Source: DATCYX01 sp963714425
Lineage (GTDB): Bacteria; Chloroflexota; Anaerolineae; Anaerolineales; UBA4823
DNA length: 64,000 nt
Assembly (NCBI GenBank): GCA_963714425.1
Contig: CAVQOI010000006.1
Coordinates: 62,001-126,000, forward strand
Direction: 5' to 3'
The position numbers and the translations under genes were made by a program. Each line of letters opens with the position of its first letter. Position 1 is the first letter of the stretch. Positions 53,290 through 63,900 of this stretch are shown in pieces. Below the pieces are notes generated by a model. It was given only the letters and a program-made list of their open reading frames with translations. It was not told the origin of the DNA and did no database searches.

Positions 53290-54780
53290 ATGTTCATTGT
53301 TGAATCCCTGTATGGTATCGCATCTTTCATCCTGGCAGTTTACGGCCTTAACAGCCTGTACCTGATCTGGCTTTACCTGAAATCCAGACAGCCCCGCCCG
53401 TCTCCACCGACGCTGGCATTTTGGCCGCGCGTGACCCTCCAGTTGCCTGTATTCAATGAGATGCACACCGTTGGTCGCCTTCTGGCGGCAATCAACGCTC
53501 TGGAGTACCCCCGCCACTTGCTGGAGGTGCAAGTGCTGGATGATTCTACCGACGAGACATCAGCCATTGTCGCCGCGCAGGTCGCCAGGCTGAGCGCGCA
53601 CGGCCTGAAGATTGCCCACCTGCGTCGCCTGAACCGGCATAATTACAAAGCCGGGGCGCTGGCTGCTGGGTTACAGAGTGCGCGTGGTGATTTCATTGCT
53701 GTCTTTGACGCGGATTTCGTCCCGCCTCCGGACTATCTCAAGCGCGCCCTGCCCTGGTTTGCAGACACTCGTGTAGGCTGCGTGCAAGCCCGCTGGACTC
53801 ACACAAACCGAGAATACTCCTGGTTCACGCGCTTGCAGGCGTTGGCCATTGATGGACACTTTATCGTCGAGCAAACCGCCCGCTCGCGCCACCAGCTCTT
53901 TCTGAACTTCAACGGCACAGCGGGCATATGGCGGCGCGCTTGCATTGAAGACTCCGGAGGCTGGCAGGCGGATACGCTAACCGAAGACCTTGACCTGAGT
54001 TACCGGGCGCAGCTCAAGGGTTGGCGTATCGAATACCTGCCCGAATTGTGTGTGCCAGCTGAGCTACCGGTGCAGGTGGCTGCCTTCAAGCGCCAGCAGG
54101 CGCGCTGGGCTCGTGGCAGCCTGCAAACCGCGCGCAAGCACGCCCTTCCATTGTTGCGCGCCCGGCTGCCATTGCGGATCAAGATTGAGGCATTGCTTCA
54201 CCTGACACATTACTTCGTCCACCCGCTCATTCTCCTGGCGCTCATCCTGGCTTTGCCCATGAGCCTGGCGCGTTCTCCGTTGCTGGCCTGGGCGCCTGTC
54301 CTCATCATAGCCGCCCTAGGACCGCCTCTGCTGTACCTGGTTGCAAGCGCTCCGGATGTACCCGGCGTGTGGCAACGCCTGGCATTGATCCCGGGGCTTG
54401 TGTTCCTGGGGATTGGATTATCGGTCAATAACAGCCGGGCTGCGCTATTGGGGTTGCTGTCTAATTCCACAGGGTCTTTCCAGCGCACGCCGAAGTTTGC
54501 CCTTCACAATGTAGAGGATCGCTGGCAGCTCAGCCGTTATGCCCTGCGGCACGATTCCTGGGTATGGGTCGAGCTGGTCCTGGGTATCTACGCGCTGGTC
54601 TGCGTTCTCTTCTTTTCAGTACAACGCAATTGGGGCTTTGTCCCCTGGCTGCTTCTTTATGCAGGTAGCTTTAGCTATGTGGTCTCGCTGGCGCTGGCGC
54701 AAACTGCCCAGCACGTACACTTGATCAAAAACAGGTCTGTAGGTGTTACGCCTGCGGGAACGATCGATGCCACCTGGTAG
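53290..54780 (+). CDS. Processive GT2 glycosyltransferase (cellulose-synthase-like)
   Basis: A 496-residue family 2 glycosyltransferase with an N-terminal helix, a cytosolic catalytic domain and C-terminal helices. Motifs: VQVLDDSTDET, VFDADFVPPP, LTEDLDLSYRAQLKGW and QQARWARGSLQT (the QxxRW motif of processive enzymes). It could polymerise a glycan or make glycolipids. It lies 3 bp after the DoxX gene. Confidence 0.88.
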   Translation: MFIVESLYGIASFILAVYGLNSLYLIWLYLKSRQPRPSPPTLAFWPRVTLQLPVFNEMHTVGRLLAAINALEYPRHLLEVQVLDDSTDETSAIVAAQVARLSAHGLKIAHLRRLNRHNYKAGALAAGLQSARGDFIAVFDADFVPPPDYLKRALPWFADTRVGCVQARWTHTNREYSWFTRLQALAIDGHFIVEQTARSRHQLFLNFNGTAGIWRRACIEDSGGWQADTLTEDLDLSYRAQLKGWRIEYLPELCVPAELPVQVAAFKRQQARWARGSLQTARKHALPLLRARLPLRIKIEALLHLTHYFVHPLILLALILALPMSLARSPLLAWAPVLIIAALGPPLLYLVASAPDVPGVWQRLALIPGLVFLGIGLSVNNSRAALLGLLSNSTGSFQRTPKFALHNVEDRWQLSRYALRHDSWVWVELVLGIYALVCVLFFSVQRNWGFVPWLLLYAGSFSYVVSLALAQTAQHVHLIKNRSVGVTPAGTIDATW

Positions 54781-54789
54781 CTGCGTCCA

Positions 54790-57700
54790 TCAGGGCAGTT
54801 TATCCAGCTCGGCTTTGGCGCGGGTGGCTGCCTGTTCTAAGGATGCATCGCACGCGGCAGCTGCTTGAAACTCTGTGTTTGCCTGATCTGCCTGCCCTAT
54901 AGCGTAGTAGACCCATCCTAACGTGAAGTGTGCCTGTGCCCATTGAGGGGCGCGCTCGACAATTTTTTGGGCGAGGTCGAGTGCCAATTGAGGTTCGCTG
55001 CTATCGCCTGAGAGGCTCGTAGCCAGGTAGCTGCGGGCTTCCAGCAGGGGAACGAAAAGCTCAGCGTAGTCTCCTGAAATATTCACCCCATATTCCGGAA
55101 GCAGTTTGCCTGCTTGCTCGTAGGCGCTCAGGGCAGCTTCGCCATCCCCACGGCGCAATGCAATATCTCCCAGCAGGGTCTGGGCAGCGGCGTTTGACGG
55201 GTATCCTTGCAGTGCAAGCTGGAGCTCACCTTCTGCTGCCGTGAGATTGCCGCGCTCGAGCTGGATCACACCCTGGTCATAATGCGCCAACGATTGGAAT
55301 ACCGGCGGCAGGGAGCTGGATTCCAGCGCAGTCTGCAAGAGATCTTCTGCCTCTTGTAGTTGTCCATTCCCCAGATAAAACTCGGCAGCCACCAGGTGGG
55401 CGAGCATGTCATCCGGATATTTTTCCAGCAAGCTTGCCATGACTTCAGCTTGCTGTTCATAATCCCCCTGAGCGGCATAGGCAGAGGCTGGCAGCGAAAA
55501 ATACAGCGCCTGGCTCGCCCCAAGCGTGGCTGCTTGGGAGTAGTTTTTCGCCATGTCACTCAGGTCGCAGCGCTTATAAGCCACCTGACCCAACCCCAGA
55601 TATCCCACAGGATCATCGCCATTCAGGTCGACCAGTGCCTGGTACGTACCCTGTGCATCCTGCAGCCGACCAACGCGAGAGTACAGGCCGGCAAGCTGGT
55701 TGAGCAACAATGAATTTTCGGATGCGCTGACTGTAGCAGCTTCTAGCTCCAGGATCGCCTCTTCGACGTTTCCCAATCTGGCAAGTAGCAATGCAACCTG
55801 GGAGCGCAGCTCGGGCGAGTCCTGCAGCGCCAACGCCTTGCGGTATGATTCTACAGCGCCTTCCAAATCCCCGTTTGCCGCCAGAGCATCCCCCAATCCC
55901 GCGTGCGCCACGTACATCCCTGGATCGCCATCGATTGCCTGCTGGTACTCATGGATTGCAGTTTCGGTCTCGCCGCGCTGCGAATAGATGAGGCCAAGGT
56001 AAGCATGAACATTGGGGTCTTCCTGGATGCTGAGCGCTTGCTGGTATGCAGCGATGGCTTGATCGATCTCCCCCAGCTTTTCGTAGGCATTCCCCAATGA
56101 GACGCGTGCGCTGGCATCTTCCGGATCGTCCTGAGCCACCCTTTGGAATTCATCGCGCGCTTGGGCAAATTCGCCTTTCTCGTAATACAGCGATCCCAGC
56201 GCATACCGGGCGCTGCTCATCTTCGGGTCGAGGCTGATCGCCTGGGAGAGGGCGCTTTGTGCTTCTACATTGCGATCTTGTAGCAATTGAGTCACACCCA
56301 GAAGATAGCTGGACGAGGCGGCGTATGGTTCGAGCTTCGCTGCCACGCTGAACTCGGCTTCAGCTTGCTCATAATTGCCTTGCTCCCAGTAATACCCGCC
56401 AAGCAGCAGGTGCGGGTCTGGGTCGCAGGGCGATAGGCTTGCAGCCGTTTCAAAGGACTGCCTGGTCTTCTGCTCGTCCTCCAGCTTCAGATATGCCAGG
56501 CCCAGGAGTGTGAATGCAGAGCTATTCTCTGGTTCCAGCTCGCTCCAGCTTTTGAATTCTCGCACTGCATCTTCAAGCCGACCGTTCTGCAGGGCGATGC
56601 TGCCCAGCCCGCGGTGAACGTCAGGTAAATCGGGCTGCAATTCTTGAGCCTGAAGGAACGCCTCGCGCGCCTCGTCCAGTTTCCCGGCTTGCAGGGTTGC
56701 GTCTCCCAGGGCAATGAGGGATGCAGCTGTTTCCACATCCTGGTTGCTTTGCTGCTCTTGGAGGACTTCGATGGCTTGGTCGTACTGCGATTGCGCCGGG
56801 GCGTCTTGCCCGGATGCAGCATACAAAGAAGCCAGCATCAATAATGCATCTTCATCCTGGGAGTCGCGTTCTACCGCCGCTTGAGCAGCCTGGATTGCCA
56901 GATCGATCTGCCCAGACTGGCTGTACAGCCCGGCCAGAAGCGTGTGGTTGGCAGGCTCATTGGGTTGCAGGGTTGCCGCCTGCTTTGCCGCAGCAATGGC
57001 GTCTTCAAGGCGCACCGCGGGAGAGCACACCTGAGGATAAAGAACCGCCAGGTTGTAATAAACTTCTGGGAGCTGGGGGTTCAAGGCGCGTGCGGTTTCG
57101 AGATCTTGCACCGCCTCGATGAAGCGATTGCTTTGAGCCAGCCCCACTGCCCTTTGCATGTAGACCAATTCCGCCCCTGGTGAGGCTTGCTTGCCGCCCG
57201 TACCGTTATCCGATGTGGGTGGAGCGACCTTGGAGAGAGCTTTGTCGTACAGAATCAGGGCTGTCTCCAGGTCACCCTGCGATTGGTACGCCAGGGCTAA
57301 TACTGCTTCGGTGATATAGGCTACTTGCTCCGGCCCGTTCTCTACGAAAAGATTGAGCTCGTCCACCATGCGCGGCACGCGCAGGTATTTGAAGAAGTCA
57401 CCAAGATCAACCTGCGCCGGTCCGCCAGCCTCTGCCAGCCCAGCAGCTTTGGCGGTTTGCAGGAATATGTTGCTGCCCGGTGTGGCGGGGGTCGGGGCCG
57501 GTTCGAGCATCTCGATTGATGGGCTGACCCCCAGATCATCGTACCAGCCCCAGATCAGGATCGCAGCCCCCAGCTTTTTGCCGGCTGCCTTGGCCAACTC
57601 AGCATCCGTATAGGTCTCTCCCAGGCGCACCACATTCACCTGTCCCCCCAGGTCAGACAGCTCGCTCTCCAGCTGGTCGAAGATGCGCCGCCCGAAATCC

Positions 57701-58944
57701 ACATTAATCGAAGCCTGCGAGCCGTCGAAATCTGCGATTGCCAGGGTATACCCGCCAGACTGGCTGGTTGGCGGAGGTGCAAACAGACTCAGACCACCCA
57801 GGCTCAAGAATATCACCATGCCCACTACCAACAAGAAGACCGCTCCGGCTGTCAGCCCTCCCCAGCGCGGTATCTTCCGCAAGGTTGCAAGCGTCTCATG
57901 CACCAGGCCCTTGCCTTCTGCTGCCAATTCAGGGAGCGGGACCTGCGAGTTCTGCGAGGTCTGGGGGGAGGTGGGACCATGTGCCTGCGATGGGAATTCC
58001 GTTGAGACCGTCTTGATCGCCGGCTCTGGGGCACGGATTTCCAGCGAACTATCGACCTCAGTCGCCCCTTCAAGGACGATGGGTTTGGGTTCTTCCGCCT
58101 CGAGATCGACATCCAACCCTCTGAGAGCCCGGTCAAACGATCCGGCGAACTGGCTCAGGGTTGGGTAACGCTTGGAGGGGTCTTTGTGGAGGGCGCGCAG
58201 CAAAACTGCCTCGGCTGCCAGCGGCAGGTTGGGGTTTAGCCCGCGCGGAGCGGGTGGATCTTCAGTGAGGTGCTTCATCAAGAGCGCAGTTGCCGTCTCC
58301 CCGATGAATGGCACCCGCCCTGTTACCATTTCATACGCCATAATGCCCAGCGAATACTGGTCGCTTCGCCCATCCACGCTCTTGCCTGACGCCTGCTCGG
58401 GCGACATGTAAGCCGGTGTGCCAATCACGCCGCCGGTCATGCTGATCTGCATTGATTCATGCAGCAGTTTGACGATGCCAAAATCGCTGATCACCGGCTC
58501 ATCCTGGCTGGTGAACAGGATGTTTGCGGGTTTGATATCCCGGTGCACGGCCCCATGCGTGTGGGCATAATCCAGCCCTTCCGCTAGGGAAATTATGTTC
58601 TGCGCCACTAAGCCAAGCTCAGCCAGCTGGCCCTGGCGGAGCTGCTCCGCCAGGCGGTCTTTAAGCGTCCCGCCTTCCAGGTATTCCATGACCATGAAAG
58701 GCTGGTCGTTAAAGATGTCAAAATCGTACAGGCGCACGATGTGAGGATGGCGCAGTGCAGCCACCAGGCGGGCTTCCTGGCGGAAGCGGTCGGCGAAACC
58801 GCTCTCCTGCGCCAGGTGTGGGTGGATAACCTTGATCGCCACTCGGCGCTCCAATAATTCATCCGCCGCTTCGTATACAGCTGCCATTCCCCCGCTGCCC
58901 AGCGAGCGGATGACGGTATATTTGCCGAAGGTTGTGGGCTTCAT
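54790..58944 (-). CDS. Ser/Thr kinase with membrane helix and TPR array
   Basis: A 1384-residue receptor-like protein. The kinase (about residues 8-265) has LGSGGMAAVYEA, VAIKVIHPH, VHRDIKPANIL, DFGIVKLL and MSPEQASGK. A membrane helix near 360-385 (AVFLLVVGMVIFLSLGGL) follows a Pro/Ser-rich linker. The outer part has a short alpha/beta domain (AIADFDGSQASINVDFG) then some 20 TPR-like units. The TPR array faces outward, so it may sense a ligand. It is downstream of the FHA-hydrolase gene (93 bp), which could read its phosphorylation. Confidence 0.91.
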   Translation of the reverse strand: MKPTTFGKYTVIRSLGSGGMAAVYEAADELLERRVAIKVIHPHLAQESGFADRFRQEARLVAALRHPHIVRLYDFDIFNDQPFMVMEYLEGGTLKDRLAEQLRQGQLAELGLVAQNIISLAEGLDYAHTHGAVHRDIKPANILFTSQDEPVISDFGIVKLLHESMQISMTGGVIGTPAYMSPEQASGKSVDGRSDQYSLGIMAYEMVTGRVPFIGETATALLMKHLTEDPPAPRGLNPNLPLAAEAVLLRALHKDPSKRYPTLSQFAGSFDRALRGLDVDLEAEEPKPIVLEGATEVDSSLEIRAPEPAIKTVSTEFPSQAHGPTSPQTSQNSQVPLPELAAEGKGLVHETLATLRKIPRWGGLTAGAVFLLVVGMVIFLSLGGLSLFAPPPTSQSGGYTLAIADFDGSQASINVDFGRRIFDQLESELSDLGGQVNVVRLGETYTDAELAKAAGKKLGAAILIWGWYDDLGVSPSIEMLEPAPTPATPGSNIFLQTAKAAGLAEAGGPAQVDLGDFFKYLRVPRMVDELNLFVENGPEQVAYITEAVLALAYQSQGDLETALILYDKALSKVAPPTSDNGTGGKQASPGAELVYMQRAVGLAQSNRFIEAVQDLETARALNPQLPEVYYNLAVLYPQVCSPAVRLEDAIAAAKQAATLQPNEPANHTLLAGLYSQSGQIDLAIQAAQAAVERDSQDEDALLMLASLYAASGQDAPAQSQYDQAIEVLQEQQSNQDVETAASLIALGDATLQAGKLDEAREAFLQAQELQPDLPDVHRGLGSIALQNGRLEDAVREFKSWSELEPENSSAFTLLGLAYLKLEDEQKTRQSFETAASLSPCDPDPHLLLGGYYWEQGNYEQAEAEFSVAAKLEPYAASSSYLLGVTQLLQDRNVEAQSALSQAISLDPKMSSARYALGSLYYEKGEFAQARDEFQRVAQDDPEDASARVSLGNAYEKLGEIDQAIAAYQQALSIQEDPNVHAYLGLIYSQRGETETAIHEYQQAIDGDPGMYVAHAGLGDALAANGDLEGAVESYRKALALQDSPELRSQVALLLARLGNVEEAILELEAATVSASENSLLLNQLAGLYSRVGRLQDAQGTYQALVDLNGDDPVGYLGLGQVAYKRCDLSDMAKNYSQAATLGASQALYFSLPASAYAAQGDYEQQAEVMASLLEKYPDDMLAHLVAAEFYLGNGQLQEAEDLLQTALESSSLPPVFQSLAHYDQGVIQLERGNLTAAEGELQLALQGYPSNAAAQTLLGDIALRRGDGEAALSAYEQAGKLLPEYGVNISGDYAELFVPLLEARSYLATSLSGDSSEPQLALDLAQKIVERAPQWAQAHFTLGWVYYAIGQADQANTEFQAAAACDASLEQAATRAKAELDKLP

Positions 58945-59037
58945 GAAAAGTCTGTGGCAAACATGCTCAATATTTTTCCTTGGATCTTCTTTAAGAGCCT
59001 CAACGTACTTCCTACCGGCAGCAGGAAATCTGTGTTC

Positions 59038-60741
59038 TCATCGAGGCCCCCTCTTCATTTTTCTTAATTCTAATTTCAGGCGTACTTTGACATCGTTATC
59101 CACGAAAAGCGAGCCGTGGTGTTGTTGCACGGGATGGATTTCTGAGCCTTCCATCACAGTGCTGTGCTCTGGCACAGTGGCATCGCCGCACTCCTGTGCG
59201 ACCAGATTGAGCTTGGTCCACTCTCCGGAGTTGCTGCGCTCGACGTTAATGCGCCCTATTGTCTTGAGCCCATAGCCAAAGACGGAAATCGAGGGGATGC
59301 TGACCCGCTTGCCCAGCTCTTTGCGGAACTGGCGCGCCTGGCGCAGCAGCGGAAGGCTGTCTTCAGGAAGCCAGCCCTCGTCGTCCAGGACATGGACGGG
59401 TTTGCCCTGCTGGTCGAAGACACAGTCGTAAACCGGCAGGATCTGGTACGTCGAAGGGAAGGAGATCAGCACGCTGCGCAGGCGGTCGCCAAGCATACCA
59501 AAGGGCAACAAGTCTGCCTTCATGGCTACGTTGGCGATCGCCTTGGGCACACCGTAGTGCGGGCCGCCCAGGAGGATCACGCGCTCTACTTTTTTCTTTC
59601 CACCTAGACGTTCGATATAATAGCGGCTGACCAGGCAGCCTAAGCTGTGGGCGATCAGCACAACCGGGCCAGGCTGCTTCCAGGCTTCGATTGTTTCTGC
59701 CAGGCGCTGGGCAGCCAGGCGCACGTCCAGCCGCCAATCGTAAGCAAACTCAAGCAAGTCATCATTGAGCTTGTACCCCAGGCTCTCCACCAGGAACTCA
59801 CTCATGCGCCCATATGTATCGAGTTTAATCAAATTTGGCACGATGACCACTTCGCTGACGATGTTGCGCGCCTCGATGGGTGCCTCATCCGGTAGGGCTA
59901 GTACTTCTGGATCGCTGAATAACTTGCGCACGTTAGGCCATATGCGCTCTTCCCCAATCCACAGCTCCGATCCCATCAATCCTGGGACGAACACGACAGG
60001 TGGGTGGGCAGTCGCAACCTGAGCTGCAGCTGCGTCCACTATGGTTAGATCATCTGGGCGGATCGCTTCTTTAAACACAAGCTGGGCAGGACCAATCCGG
60101 ACGGTATCCCCATTCTCCAGCCTGGTTTCAGAGATCATAGTTGATCCCATCCAGGTGCCGTTCGTGCTGCCCAGATCGCGTATCACCACCCCGCTGTCCC
60201 GGCGCTCGATTTGGGCATGTTTGCGAGACGCTTTTACATGGTCGATGACGATATCGTTCTCCAGGCCGCGACCGATGGTCAGGCGGTCCTGGATCAAGGG
60301 TAACTCCCAGGTTTTTTCGGGAGTGTGGATCACCACGCGCGCCCGGCTGGTGTCGTTGATCGTCATGGCGACCGACTCCTGGGCAATGGTTTGCTCCAGC
60401 TCGTTCATGGTATCGATCGAGACCAGGTCGAGTTCCTGGGTCTGGTGCGGCACCTCGTAGCGCAAGACGCTGTTGCCAATCCGGATGACATCCCCGGGAG
60501 AGAGCAGCGCACGCGTGACGCGCTCGCCATTCACCTGGATGCCGTTGGCAGACTCCAGGTCTACCAGGGCGGCACCTTCCTGGCTGTTCTCCAACCTGGC
60601 GTGAGAACGGGAAACCTTGCTATCCATTAATAAAATATCACTGGACGGATCGCGCCCGATGTCGATTTGGGTTTTCGCCAGCTCGAAGGCTTGCTCGCTG
60701 CCGTCGGCAGCTGTTAATACCAGTTTTCCATACGCCTGCAT
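59038..60741 (-). CDS. Two FHA domains fused to an LCAT-like hydrolase
   Basis: A 567-residue protein. FHA 1 (about 20-100: IDIGRDPSSDILLMDSKVSRSHARL, ANGIQVNGERV) and FHA 2 (about 145-235: LTIGRGLENDIVIDHVKASRKHAQI, DLGSTNGTWMG) bind phosphothreonine. Then comes an alpha/beta hydrolase of the LCAT/lipase type: VVFVPGLMGSELW (oxyanion strand), LIAHSLGCLVSRYYIE (nucleophile Ser) and GDATVPEHS (late Asp/His region). ATG at 60741 is preceded by AGGAGG. It is probably co-regulated with the kinase gene downstream. Confidence 0.88.
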   Translation of the reverse strand: MQAYGKLVLTAADGSEQAFELAKTQIDIGRDPSSDILLMDSKVSRSHARLENSQEGAALVDLESANGIQVNGERVTRALLSPGDVIRIGNSVLRYEVPHQTQELDLVSIDTMNELEQTIAQESVAMTINDTSRARVVIHTPEKTWELPLIQDRLTIGRGLENDIVIDHVKASRKHAQIERRDSGVVIRDLGSTNGTWMGSTMISETRLENGDTVRIGPAQLVFKEAIRPDDLTIVDAAAAQVATAHPPVVFVPGLMGSELWIGEERIWPNVRKLFSDPEVLALPDEAPIEARNIVSEVVIVPNLIKLDTYGRMSEFLVESLGYKLNDDLLEFAYDWRLDVRLAAQRLAETIEAWKQPGPVVLIAHSLGCLVSRYYIERLGGKKKVERVILLGGPHYGVPKAIANVAMKADLLPFGMLGDRLRSVLISFPSTYQILPVYDCVFDQQGKPVHVLDDEGWLPEDSLPLLRQARQFRKELGKRVSIPSISVFGYGLKTIGRINVERSNSGEWTKLNLVAQECGDATVPEHSTVMEGSEIHPVQQHHGSLFVDNDVKVRLKLELRKMKRGPR

Positions 60742-60930
60742 GGGATCCTCCTCAGTATCAATCTCTAGAAGGGGTGGTGGGGTGGCATGGGAGGAGAGTG
60801 CCCACAACGCAAACCCCAAATTGCCCCGCTTTGTCGGGCGCTTGCAATAAGACGAATCTAAGTCTATTTTATCCGAAAATTACCAGATTTCTAGTGCGCT
60901 CTTGTGTTATGGCTTTCCGTGACGAAATTG

Positions 60931-60959
60931 TTGACAAGACCCCTCGAATTTTATAAGAT
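60931..60959 (+). promoter_or_regulatory. sigma70 promoter of the KAP-CHAT gene
   Basis: TTGACA, 17-bp spacer, TAAGAT; predicted start about 60966, only about 12 bases before the ATG. No ribosome site is visible between. Confidence 0.65.
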
Positions 60960-60977
60960 ATATATGGGAACCTACTA

Positions 60978-63900
60978 ATGGCCAGACCCAGTCCCGATCG
61001 CCCGACTACAGAAGACCGGCTGAATTTCCGCAGCTATGTTTTACCCATCACGCGCACCATCCGCGATGCCGCCCGCGCTGACCAGCTCCCGCTGACCATT
61101 GGCATCTTCGGTCGCTGGGGCTCGGGTAAGACCAGCCTGATGCGCATGGTGGAGCAGGAGCTGGGCCCCACGCCGGAGGAGCGCCGCATTTCCGACCAGC
61201 GCAGCCAGGCAGCCCAGCGCGCCTTGCGCTGGATGGTGCCCATCCTGATTGTGTGGCTGTTGCTGATCCTGGCTGGCTTGTTCTCGACCCTGGTTGCAGC
61301 GCTTTGGGTCCAGGCTTATACCGGGCTGGGTGACCTGCAGTCACAGGTGCTCTGGGCGTCAGCCATGTTTGGGGCGTTCGGGGGATGGGTAGCGGCGTTC
61401 TATGTTGTTTGGGCGCGCGCCGTTATTGAGCAAGACCTGGAACCCAAGTACATCCTGAACCTGGCGCTGCGTCCATTGACCGGTTTGTTGGCGGGCGTTC
61501 TGGTCTTTTTCCTGCTCTCAGGGGGTGATAGCCTCTTTGCTTCTGCGCGTCTCGCTGGCCTGAATCGCACAGTCTACATTCTCCTCGCCTTTGTGAGCGG
61601 ATTTTCTAATTGGCTTGATTTATTACTATCCGCACGCTTATCACCCTGGATCGAGCGCCTGCGGAGGCGCAATGTCAAGCAGGCGAAGCAGGCGGTGGAT
61701 CGCAAGGCGACTGCCCAACGTGTGGAAACGCGTGGCGATTACCAGGTGATCTGGTTCAACGCCTGGAAGTTTGCTAATGAAGACGAACTGTGGGCGGCAC
61801 TGCTCCAAGAGGTGCTGCGCCAGATCAAGGTCAAAGCCGTCGGGCGCGAGCGCTTGCGTATCAAGTGGCAGCTGTGGAAACGCAGTATCGACTGGAGCTC
61901 CGGTTTTCGCGATGTTGCCCGCAAGCTGTTGCCCGCCGCCGGCAAGACCCTGCTGGCAGCCGGATTCGCAACCCTGGGAGGTCTGGTGGCTGCCTGGGCG
62001 GTAAGCAGCCGCTATGGTGAGCAGATCGGGCAGACTGCCGGCGCGGTGGGAGCGGTGCTCACCGGGCTGTTACCGATATCAGCCTGGCTGCGAGCTAACC
62101 TCGTCACCCCGCTGGCTGACCTGGATTTAGATAAATATCGCAAGAAAGCCTCTTACAAGGATCACCTGACTTTCCTGGCAGAGTTCAGCAATGAGTTCCG
62201 CGGAATCGCCCGCATCGCCCGCGGCGACGGCAACCCGCTGGTGCTCATGCTCGACGACCTGGACCGCTGCCTTCCGGAGCAAGCTGTCTCTGTTTTAGAG
62301 GCGATTAAGCTCTTCATCAGCGAGGATGCCCCCGTAGCCTTTATGATCGGCGCCGACCAGGAGTTCATTGAGCGCGCCATCGAGGTCAAGTACGAGAAGA
62401 TGATTGCCCGCACAGATACCGACCCGGAACGCCGCGAGCGCTTCGCCCGGTTGGGTAGGGAATACCTGGAGAAGATTGTGCAGCTCTCCTTCCACCTGCC
62501 GCCCATTGAAGAGGGCTTGATCGACAGCTTCATTGACGATGTTTTTAAAGACAACACCTGGGTGGTGGATCACTCCCACATCTTCGCCGCCGGTCTGCAG
62601 CCCAACCCGCGTCAGGTCTTGCGCGTGCTCAATATCTATAATTTTATGATCGAGCTGGCTCAGGAGAAGAAGTGGCTGTATGCCAAGATCATCCAGCCAG
62701 ACGTGCTTGCCAAGGCGGTCGTGGTGCAGTACCGCTGGCCCGAATTATGGCGGAGGCTGGAGTCTCGCCTGGACTTGCTCGCCGCCATTGAGAAATTCTT
62801 CCGAGAGGGAGCCGTGCCCACCGATGCCGCTCTGGCCGCGATCGTCGAGACCTTCGCCAAAGAGGCAGACCTGCGCAATTTGCTGACCGTGAAAGAAAGT
62901 GGGTCGCTGGCGGGTGTGGACCTGCGCAAATATATATATCTCTCGGAGAGCACCCAAACCCGGCCTGAACAAGAAGAGAAACCCACACAGCCGCCTGAGA
63001 AAGTTCCGGTGAAACGGGTGCGGCGTAAAGCACCCACCCAGGAAGATGAAGCTGCCGAGAGTCTAAACGTCGCCCTTGAGAAAACCACTCAGGCGTTGGG
63101 AGAGGTCAACCGCCTGCGCCCAGCCTGGCGGCAGCTGGGAATTTCTCAAAGACGGATCACGACCTACGAGAATCGCCTTAAGCGCGCCCTTACAGACAAA
63201 GATCTGCAAGCAGCGCAGACCGCCCAAAGCGAATTCCAAAAGGTCCTGGAGACCTCCCAGGCAGGTCGCGTTCAGAAGATTGAGCAGCGACGGGTTGAGC
63301 TGCGTCAGAAGGTTAAAGAGCTGGGTTCGGGTGGCGCTGATTCGGCGCTGCTTGGCTTGATGGAGGATTATCTAGAGCGCGCCGCGAAAGCCATCGAAGC
63401 TAACGACCTGGAAATGGCAAGCGTGCATCTTGAGGATGCCGAATCCCTGGCTGGCAGCGCCCAGGCAGACCTGGCAGCCCGCAAATCCGACGAAGTTGAA
63501 CGAAAAATCGAAGCCAGGCTCTCCAAAGATGGGCGTCTGGTCTTCGAGCGGGCGGTGACCTACCAGCCGGTGGAGATCCGCATGGAGATTCCCGGCAGAG
63601 AGAAAGACGGTGAGATCATCGCCTACTCCCCGCGTGGAGAGAACCGCTCTCCTGTGCCTGGGTTGCGTGGCCGCTTGTGGGACGTCAAGGACCGTATCTT
63701 GCAAGGCGAAGTCCCCGCAGAGGATAGCCACTGGTTGCGCGTACAGCTTGGAGAAGCTCTGCGCCCGGTGCTGCAGCTCGCCGATCCAGCGTCACCGGAT
63801 AATTTCCGCTTGCGCCTGTCTTCGGTCAACCAGACCATCGATGACCTGCCATGGGAGATGGCTCTTACCAGCGAAGGTCACGACCTGCCTCTGGGGCTAG

